Positions 1 to 4,343 of a stretch of DNA of 5,167 nt are shown here, in pieces. A program made the translations under genes and the position numbers. The stretch comes from Parcubacteria group bacterium (GTDB taxonomy: Bacteria > Patescibacteriota > Minisyncoccia > Phycocordibacterales > UBA12088): assembly GCA_021731325.1 (NCBI GenBank), contig JAKFXP010000073.1, positions 1 to 5,167 on the forward strand, written 5' to 3'. Every line of letters begins with the position of its first letter. Positions within the stretch are counted from its first letter, which is position 1. The notes under the pieces are model-generated. The model worked only from the letters and a program-made list of their open reading frames with translations. It did not search any database and had not been told where the DNA came from.

Positions 1-51
1 TAAGCACACGTTTGTGGACACCTCTATATGTACAGGACGCAGGGGAGGGGG

Positions 52-57
52 TACGAT
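52..57 (+). promoter_or_regulatory. Possible -10 box for the small ORF and excalibur gene
   Basis: TACGAT at 52-57 is a -10-like hexamer that ends 9 nt before the ATG at 67, almost the same geometry as the recG promoter in this window. No convincing -35 box or TGn extension is visible. A G-rich run (GGGGAGGGGG, 42-51) just upstream could be read as a Shine-Dalgarno site, but it lies about 15 nt from the ATG, which is too far. If the hexamer is real, the transcript would begin within a few bases of the first start codon. Confidence 0.3.
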
Positions 58-66
58 AGTACGTAT

Positions 67-156
67 ATGGAAAATATGCGCGGCAACAAAAAGATACGAA
101 TTACGGTCATTGTGCTTTTACTAATCGCAGCACTGTACTTGTACTTTACGATCTAG
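67..156 (+). CDS. Possible 29-residue single-pass membrane peptide
   Basis: A short open frame starts ATG at 67 and ends TAG at 154-156. The peptide has a basic N-terminus (R5, K8, K9, R11) followed by one continuous hydrophobic stretch (about residues 12-29), rich in Val, Leu and Ile. This pattern fits a small membrane protein inserted with its N-terminus inside. It ends 12 nt before the ATG of the excalibur gene on the same strand, so the two could be co-transcribed and the downstream gene reached by coupled translation. I do not recognise a family, and peptides this short also arise by chance. The basic-then-hydrophobic composition and the tight spacing to the next gene are the only support. 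It could instead be part of the leader of the downstream gene. Confidence 0.4.
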   Translation: MENMRGNKKIRITVIVLLLIAALYLYFTI

Positions 157-168
157 CCACCAACTACT

Positions 169-624
169 ATGGATGAAAAAATACAAGACGTACTCGACAA
201 AGCCACTGATTATAGTGGGTCAAAAAAACGAAAAATAGGTAAAGGGATTCTCGGGGTGGTGATTGTACTCTTACTCGGTGCACTGGGTCTTGAGATTGGT
301 AACAAAGACGTTGACCTTGGAGCAGTGTTGGATGGCGAATCAATGTCAGACGCGACCATTGTGCGAGACGAAAAGGGTAACTTGGGTGCGGACAAAGACG
401 GTAATTTTATTACCCGCACGATGCGTGACAAGATGGGTAATGAGGTACCTGAGGGGCAAGCGGGTGCCAAGTACACCGATGAGTACAACTGTGAAGATTT
501 TGGGACGCAGGCCGAAGCCCAACAGTTTTTTGACAAGGCGGGAGGTCTCCGTGCTGACACCAATCGACTCGATGGAGACAAAGACGGAGAAGCGTGTGAG
601 AGTCTTCCAAAAGGGGGAAGTTAA
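169..624 (+). CDS. Membrane-anchored excalibur calcium-binding domain protein
   Basis: This 151-residue protein has a basic cytoplasmic N-terminus (KKRKIGK, about residues 19-25), one transmembrane segment (about 27-44), a linker, and a C-terminal excalibur domain (about 105-147). The domain shows the diagnostic DxDxDGxxCE signature: D135, D137, D139, G140, C143 and E144. C108 (in YNCEDF) is the partner Cys normally paired with the signature Cys. Excalibur domains resemble a calcium-binding EF-hand loop and are usually found on surface or secreted proteins, so the domain probably faces outside; calcium binding here is inferred. The linker contains three acidic DxxGN-type motifs (67-71, 75-79, 87-91) that look like degenerate repeats. 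No Shine-Dalgarno site precedes the ATG. The gene follows a possible small membrane peptide by 12 nt and ends at a terminator shared with recG. The exact role is unknown. Confidence 0.85.
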   Translation: MDEKIQDVLDKATDYSGSKKRKIGKGILGVVIVLLLGALGLEIGNKDVDLGAVLDGESMSDATIVRDEKGNLGADKDGNFITRTMRDKMGNEVPEGQAGAKYTDEYNCEDFGTQAEAQQFFDKAGGLRADTNRLDGDKDGEACESLPKGGS

Positions 625-642
625 CACTCAAGACGATATGGA

Positions 643-674
643 AAAAAATACCCGAGACATCTCGGGTATTTTTT
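643..674. terminator. Bidirectional rho-independent terminator
   Basis: A 14-bp perfect stem (643-656 with 661-674) with a 4-nt loop (ACAT) has a GC core CCCGAG/CTCGGG and is flanked by six A residues on the left and six T residues on the right. It therefore gives a U-tract in both directions. It lies between the stop of the excalibur gene (624, +) and the stop of recG (676, -), so it can end both convergent transcripts. Confidence 0.9.
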
Positions 675-675
675 G

Positions 676-2820
676 TTATTCAAAATGCAGCTTTGCACTG
701 CGCTCGGCAACTGCCTGGGCGAGGATGGGGTGTGCACTGAGAAGGGTATCTTCGGTGACGAGTCGGAGCGCTTCCGTGCGTGCCGCCTCAACCATCTTGA
801 GGTTTTTTAAGGCCTCCATCCCCAGGTCGGTGATGCCCGACTGACTGCGGCCGTAGAGCTCACCAGGACCACGAATCTGCAAATCGTGTTCGGCTAACTC
901 AAAGCCACTCTTTGCTTTTTCGAGTGCTTTGAGGCGAGTGCTCGGTTTGCCGCTACTCGTGAGTACGTAGCAGTAGGCTTGGTGATTGGAACGTACCACA
1001 CGTCCCCGAAGCTGGTGGAGTTGAGCGAGTCCAAACCGTTCGGCGCCCTCTATGATAATAGAGGTTGCGTTGGGTACGTTGACGCCCACCTCGACCACCG
1101 AAGTGGCAACGAGTATATCAATCTCATGTGCCAGAAATGCGCGCATCGTAGTATCTTTTTCGGCTGGCTTCATTTGTCCGTGCAAGACGCCCACGCGGTA
1201 GCCCTTAAACTCTTTGAGGCGGAGCTGCTCTGCTTCAGCCAATACCGAGCGTGTTTGCACCGCCATTTCTTTGGTTGGGTCGGGTTCGTCAATGCGGGGA
1301 CAAATGACGTACGCTTGTCGTCCAAGGTTGAGCTCACGCCGTACTGATTCGTACATAGTAGTGCGGTCACTGCTTCCAACTAATGTGGTCATAATTGGTT
1401 TGCGTCCAGGAGGCATTTCATCAAGCACGGTGAGATCGAGGTCGCCATAGAGGGTGAGTGCAAGGGTGCGGGGTATGGGCGTGGCGGTCATAGAAAGAAG
1501 GTGGGGCATGATGCCGTCTTTGCGCACGAGTGCTTTGCGCTGCATAGTCCCAAAGCGGTGCTGCTCATCGATAATAACGTACGCGAGGTCACGAAACTGC
1601 ACTTTTTTTTGGATGAGGGAATGGGTGCCAATAAGGATGGCTATTTCACCATTTGCAATCCATTTGAGGAGCTGTGTTTTAGGTACTTTAGTGGATTCAC
1701 CAGGTTTGAGTTTGGATGGGTACTTACGACACACCGTACCCGTCATGAGTGCCATCTGTATGGGGAGGTGTCCAAAGAGTTGGGTAAACGATGCAAAATG
1801 CTGCTCGGCGAGGATTTCGGTAGGTGCCATGTAGGCAACTTGGAGTGTGGCTGAGGGGCGATTTTTTGGTGAGCTCGTTACAACCGCGTACGCAGTGGTT
1901 GCGGCAACGGCGGTTTTACCCGACCCAACGTCTCCCTCTAGCAGGCGACTCATAGCAGGTGCTCGTGAGAGGTTGTCGAGAATAGTACGAATGGCGGCTT
2001 GCTGTCCTTGTGTAGGTGCAAAGGGGAGATGGGCAAGAAATGCATGTGCTTTTTCGTGTGCACCTTCAATGATGAGGGTGGGTGCAGCGTCGTGGGTTTT
2101 GCGGTCGCGCTGTTTGGCGATCTGGATGACGAAGACCTCTTCAAAGGCAAACCGCTTGCGTGCCGCGCGGTAGTTGTTTTCGTTTTTCGGTGTGTGGATA
2201 TGAAAGAGTGCGGTGAGGAGAGTGGGGAGATTGTATCGCTCGAGTACCTCCGCAGGTATAGGGTCGTCGAGGGTGCCGTGTATACCTTCGGCAAATACTT
2301 TGCTGATGGCGTGGCGAAACCACCGTGAGGTAATACCTTTACTCTCACTGTATACGGCAAAAAGTTCGTCCTCACTATCTCCGGTCTGAAATATAGAGTC
2401 GGTGCCTCCGAGGGGGAGGGTAGAGACCCGCTCCACCTCGGGGTTGGCAATGTACGGTGAGGCACCACCCTCAACTCGCCCCGTTACTTTTACCATCATG
2501 CCCTCAGTGTACATTTTGGCGATGTAGGGTTGGTTGAACCACATGAGCTTGACCTTGCCGGTACCATCTTCAAGCCACGCTTCACTCATGGGGCGTTTTG
2601 ATTTCCAGGATTTGCGGGTTTCGGGTTTGCGGAGGGTGCCGTACAGTATGGCGTCGGTACCCACCTCAAGGCCTGCAACCGTTTTTTGATCACCGGAGCG
2701 TTCGTATCGAGCGGGGAAATGGTAGAGAAGGTCGCGGATGGTATTGATGCCGAGGCGCGTGAGTGCGCGTTTTTGAGGTTCGATGAGGCGAAAGTGGGTC
2801 TGCATCTCGTTTTTTTCCAT
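676..2820 (-). CDS. recG: ATP-dependent DNA helicase RecG
   Basis: RecG remodels stalled replication forks and branch-migrates Holliday junctions and D-loops, acting on DNA in the cytoplasm. The 714-residue length is close to E. coli RecG (693). An OB-fold wedge domain (about 50-135, containing WFNQPY at 94-99) precedes the helicase core. The core has Walker A GDVGSGKT (296-303), DEQH (418-421), TAT (445-447), TSVVEVGVNVP (573-583) and a motif VI at 603-610. The RecG-specific C-terminal signature DLQIRGPGELYGRSQSG is at 646-662. Two oddities stand out. Motif VI reads QLRGRVVR instead of QLRGRVGR (V609, codon at 996-994). There is also an insertion of about 15-20 residues (around 364-382) between motif Ia and DEQH, which I recall as typical of Parcubacteria. 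The ATG at 2820 is preferred because an extended -10 box lies just upstream and the encoded N-terminus resembles the family. The gene is monocistronic and ends at the bidirectional terminator. Confidence 0.97.
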   Translation of the reverse strand: MEKNEMQTHFRLIEPQKRALTRLGINTIRDLLYHFPARYERSGDQKTVAGLEVGTDAILYGTLRKPETRKSWKSKRPMSEAWLEDGTGKVKLMWFNQPYIAKMYTEGMMVKVTGRVEGGASPYIANPEVERVSTLPLGGTDSIFQTGDSEDELFAVYSESKGITSRWFRHAISKVFAEGIHGTLDDPIPAEVLERYNLPTLLTALFHIHTPKNENNYRAARKRFAFEEVFVIQIAKQRDRKTHDAAPTLIIEGAHEKAHAFLAHLPFAPTQGQQAAIRTILDNLSRAPAMSRLLEGDVGSGKTAVAATTAYAVVTSSPKNRPSATLQVAYMAPTEILAEQHFASFTQLFGHLPIQMALMTGTVCRKYPSKLKPGESTKVPKTQLLKWIANGEIAILIGTHSLIQKKVQFRDLAYVIIDEQHRFGTMQRKALVRKDGIMPHLLSMTATPIPRTLALTLYGDLDLTVLDEMPPGRKPIMTTLVGSSDRTTMYESVRRELNLGRQAYVICPRIDEPDPTKEMAVQTRSVLAEAEQLRLKEFKGYRVGVLHGQMKPAEKDTTMRAFLAHEIDILVATSVVEVGVNVPNATSIIIEGAERFGLAQLHQLRGRVVRSNHQAYCYVLTSSGKPSTRLKALEKAKSGFELAEHDLQIRGPGELYGRSQSGITDLGMEALKNLKMVEAARTEALRLVTEDTLLSAHPILAQAVAERSAKLHFE

Positions 2821-2828
2821 GTACCCCT

Positions 2829-2837
2829 AGTATACCA
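2829..2837 (-). promoter_or_regulatory. Extended -10 promoter of recG, probably leaderless
   Basis: Read on the minus strand, TGG TATACT (2837-2829) is a near-ideal extended -10 element (TGn plus TATAAT-like hexamer). Only 8 nt (AGGGGTAC) separate it from the recG ATG at 2820. Transcription normally begins 6-8 nt past the -10, so the mRNA would start at or within about 2 nt of the start codon. No good -35 box is found 16-18 bp upstream, which suits an extended -10 promoter. The AGGGG is only 3 nt from the ATG, too close to work well as a ribosome binding site. Confidence 0.6.
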
Positions 2838-2840
2838 GGC

Positions 2841-3010
2841 ATGGCGAGCAATGAGAGCACTCATGAATTGACTAGTACGTATATACGGCGGAGCACCTAT
2901 ACCTGTTTCGAGACACGAATATCCGTTCGTCGCGGATTTCTCCGCTCGGTTGCGAACCTGCGCGAGCCTCACAAAATATGCAGCGGTTTCTTTACTATCG
3001 GCGACAGCTG
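2841..3010. other. Divergent intergenic region between recG and the HAD gene
   Basis: No gene is supported here; the open frames crossing it resemble no protein family. It contains a nested inverted repeat: GTTCG at 2925-2929 pairs with CGAAC at 2953-2957, and inside it GCGGA (2932-2936) pairs with TCCGC (2941-2945) around a TTTC loop. A 10-bp palindrome, CGTATATACG, lies at 2878-2887. The nested hairpin is upstream of the predicted HAD transcription start, so it is more likely a DNA-level site or chance than an RNA leader element. Confidence 0.4.
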
Positions 3011-3038
3011 TAGACACAACGGTGTAACATGGTAGTAT
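3011..3038 (+). promoter_or_regulatory. Promoter of the HAD hydrolase gene
   Basis: TAGACA (3011-3016, one mismatch from TTGACA) is followed after 16 bp by TAGTAT (3033-3038). TGG directly precedes this hexamer (3030-3032), making it an extended -10. Transcription would start near 3045, giving a leader of about 35 nt that contains the strong ribosome binding site. The same TAGTAT hexamer is used in the toxin-antitoxin promoter of this window. Confidence 0.55.
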
Positions 3039-3064
3039 CCAAACTAGATACATGGTCATACACC

Positions 3065-3072
3065 AAAGGAGG
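3065..3072 (+). promoter_or_regulatory. Strong Shine-Dalgarno site setting the HAD start
   Basis: AAAGGAGG is a near-perfect anti-16S match, 7 nt before the ATG at 3080. It decides against the upstream in-frame ATG at 3029, which overlaps the promoter -10 region. It is the only clear Shine-Dalgarno site at correct spacing among the genes in this window whose starts are visible. Confidence 0.85.
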
Positions 3073-3079
3073 TATAGAG

Positions 3080-3715
3080 ATGAATAAAGTAGATGTAGTG
3101 TTTTTGGATTTGAACGGTACGCTTGTGCACGATTGGGATGCATCTTATGCGGGAGCAGTCGCCTGTTTTGAAGCGTGTGGTGTAGCGCCCCCGAGTTGTG
3201 CGGAGTACATTGACGCCGTGTCACACAATGGTGATTACCTACAGTTTTATCGGAACCGTGAGGTGTACATCGACAGACACTCGCTCTTCAGCATATTTTT
3301 GCCGGCGTACAAAGCGTGTATACATACGGGTGCGCAGGAGCGTGTATTTCCCGGAGTGCACAAAACACTCGAGGTGCTGCATGAACGGAGGATTGAGGTG
3401 CACATCATTACCGCAGCACCATCTGGGCTTGCCTTCTGGCTCATTGATGAGATTGGGTTACATGAGCGTTGTGCCGGCTTTCATTGTCACGTGCACAATA
3501 AAGCGGCACAGATTCGTGCGGTGATTGATGGTACGGATATCTTGCCCTCGCGCTGCCTCATGATGGGGGATTTGCCCGCTGATGTACTCTACGCAAAAGA
3601 AGCAGGTATTCGTGGTATTGGATTTGCCAACCCTGATGTCCCTCGCGCGTTCTTTCACGAGGTACCCATGGATCATTTTGTACTTGAGTTTTCAGGTCTG
3701 CTCGACCTGGTATAA
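3080..3715 (+). CDS. HAD-superfamily hydrolase (phosphoglycolate-phosphatase-like)
   Basis: This 211-residue protein has all four HAD landmarks. Motif I is FLDLNGT with nucleophile D10, motif II has T111 in HIITAAP, motif III has K141 in NKAAQIRAVI, and motif IV is GDLPAD with D164 and D168. The segment between motifs I and II (about 16-90) is the size of a helical C1-type cap. HAD enzymes of this layout usually hydrolyse small phosphorylated metabolites through an aspartyl-phosphate on D10; the substrate cannot be read from sequence. The second acidic residue of the canonical DxDGT motif I is Asn here (N12). That removes the usual general acid/base and may lower or alter activity. The start is fixed by the strong Shine-Dalgarno site. 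The gene appears monocistronic, with its own promoter and terminator, and is divergent from recG. Confidence 0.88.
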   Translation: MNKVDVVFLDLNGTLVHDWDASYAGAVACFEACGVAPPSCAEYIDAVSHNGDYLQFYRNREVYIDRHSLFSIFLPAYKACIHTGAQERVFPGVHKTLEVLHERRIEVHIITAAPSGLAFWLIDEIGLHERCAGFHCHVHNKAAQIRAVIDGTDILPSRCLMMGDLPADVLYAKEAGIRGIGFANPDVPRAFFHEVPMDHFVLEFSGLLDLV

Positions 3716-3719
3716 CCGC

Positions 3720-3753
3720 ATAACCCGTCTGTTATACAGGCGGGTTATTTTTT
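3720..3753 (+). terminator. Rho-independent terminator of the HAD gene
   Basis: A 12-bp stem with one G-T wobble (3720-3731 with 3737-3748) is followed by six T residues (3748-3753), starting 5 nt after the HAD stop. The toxin stop codon (3754-3752, -) sits in the T-tract, so the two genes converge onto it. On the minus strand no T-tract follows the hairpin, so it is probably a poor terminator for the toxin operon. Confidence 0.9.
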
Positions 3754-3976
3754 ATGAATAGGTTTGTTCGTTACGTCTTCGTACCGCGTCAATCACAGGC
3801 GTAGCAGAGTCAAGGTGGTATATGATACGAAAATTTCCAACACGGACGCGATATGCATCTGTACCCTGCAGTTTACTACCTGATAGTGTACCCGCTTGGA
3901 TTTCTATAAGTGCAGCGAGCACACGTTCCTTATCTTTACGCGACATGTTTCGGAGCAGTTTGGTAATTGCATCCAT
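3752..3976 (-). CDS. RelE/ParE-superfamily toxin of a type II TA pair
   Basis: The 74-residue product matches the RelE-type mRNA interferase fold: a helical hairpin (about 3-28, MSRKDKERVLAAL), then a strand region YRVRVGNFRIIYHL (42-55), then VIDAVRRRNEQTY (61-73). R45, R50, Y53 and the late basic and Tyr residues sit where family members keep their RNA-contacting side chains. RelE-type toxins cleave mRNA at the ribosome and ParE relatives poison gyrase; the sequence does not decide between them. It lies 8 nt downstream of its antitoxin gene. The start is doubtful. The first beta-strand expected in the family is missing from this ORF, yet the open frame upstream encodes RTITLS just before M1, and an ATA at 3988-3986 overlaps the antitoxin stop. 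The protein may start there (78 residues) or be N-terminally trimmed. No Shine-Dalgarno site is seen. Confidence 0.82.
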   Translation of the reverse strand: MDAITKLLRNMSRKDKERVLAALIEIQAGTLSGSKLQGTDAYRVRVGNFRIIYHLDSATPVIDAVRRRNEQTYS

Positions 3977-3984
3977 AGACAGAG

Positions 3985-4233
3985 TTATTGTGCGAGGTCT
4001 TTTTTGAGTGCAGTGATAAGTTTTGAGACAGGTATACCAACACCTTTAGTATCTCGTACTGCGTCAAAAAGCACCTCTTCACCCACGACAATTTCTGCCG
4101 GATGTACTTCAAGTATGTTGCCTCGCTCGACGAAGACAATGGTGTCATGATTGCCCATGCGGGCACGCCAAGAAGCAGGGAGGGTGACTTGTCCCTTACT
4201 CGTGATACGTCGTATGGTAGGTGTCTTCGCCAT
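3985..4233 (-). CDS. AbrB/MazE/SpoVT-family antitoxin
   Basis: This 82-residue protein begins with an AbrB-type swapped-hairpin DNA-binding domain (about 6-46), marked by the TSKGQVTLPASWRARMG core (11-27) and the following VFVERGNILEVHP strands (33-45). The C-terminal half (about 50-82, including ALKKDLAQ) would be the toxin-binding arm. It would neutralise the RelE-like toxin encoded 8 nt downstream and repress its own promoter, as is usual for such pairs. An AbrB antitoxin with a RelE-fold toxin is the arrangement known from PrlF-YhaV. I chose the ATG at 4233 over the in-frame ATG at 4257, because the latter lies inside the operator and upstream of the predicted transcription start. No Shine-Dalgarno site is visible in the short leader. 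Confidence 0.85.
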   Translation of the reverse strand: MAKTPTIRRITSKGQVTLPASWRARMGNHDTIVFVERGNILEVHPAEIVVGEEVLFDAVRDTKGVGIPVSKLITALKKDLAQ

Positions 4234-4236
4234 GGA

Positions 4237-4267
4237 GATAGTATGAAAGTAATACATTCATACTATC
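4237..4267. promoter_or_regulatory. Operator: perfect 11-bp inverted repeat upstream of the TA operon
   Basis: GATAGTATGAA (4237-4247) and TTCATACTATC (4257-4267) are perfect inverted copies separated by 9 bp, so the half-site centres are 20 bp apart, about two helical turns. One arm covers the -10 box and the other lies just before the antitoxin ATG. Position and symmetry fit the binding site of the AbrB-family antitoxin, alone or with its toxin, for autorepression. Confidence 0.7.
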
Positions 4268-4288
4268 ATACGAGCGATGTGTTTGCAA
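4260..4288 (-). promoter_or_regulatory. Promoter of the toxin-antitoxin operon
   Basis: On the minus strand TTGCAA (4288-4283) is followed after exactly 17 bp by TAGTAT (4265-4260), with TGA in front of the -10 as an extended element. Transcription would start near 4253, giving a leader of about 20 nt before the ATG at 4233. The -10 is embedded in the inverted-repeat operator. Confidence 0.7.
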
Positions 4289-4304
4289 TATAGAAAAATA
4301 TCGC

Positions 4305-4333
4305 TTGTGACGAGCGAAAAAACGGGCTACACT
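4305..4333 (+). promoter_or_regulatory. Promoter upstream of the tRNA-Ser locus
   Basis: TTGTGA (4305-4310), a 17-bp spacer and TACACT (4328-4333) form a good sigma70-type promoter pointing right, with a start predicted near 4340. That is about 20 bp before the truncated tRNA copy at 4361 but about 125 bp before the intact tRNA-Ser. The -35 box lies about 17 bp from the -35 of the divergent toxin-antitoxin promoter. Confidence 0.6.
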
Positions 4334-4343
4334 GTGCACATCT

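Noticed and set aside
57..68. 12-bp direct repeat TAGTACGTATAT also at 2873-2884
   Set aside because: A 12-bp match is expected about once by chance in a window of this size and the two sites have no shared context.
263..844. 193-residue plus-strand frame covering the excalibur gene and the recG 3' end
   Set aside because: It runs through the bidirectional terminator and two genes in other frames and shows no recognisable domain.
3029..3031. Upstream in-frame ATG for the HAD gene
   Set aside because: It overlaps the promoter -10 region and has no Shine-Dalgarno site, whereas AAAGGAGG sits 7 nt before the ATG at 3080, and motif I then falls at the usual distance from the N-terminus.
2586..3224. 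212-residue open frame on the minus strand overlapping recG, the intergenic gap and the HAD gene
   Set aside because: It overlaps the 5' parts of two well-supported genes, its composition is rich in His, Arg, Thr and Ser with no motif, and it is best explained as a shadow frame.
4255..4257. Upstream in-frame ATG for the antitoxin
   Set aside because: It lies within the operator and before the predicted transcription start. The AbrB domain fits the ATG at 4233.
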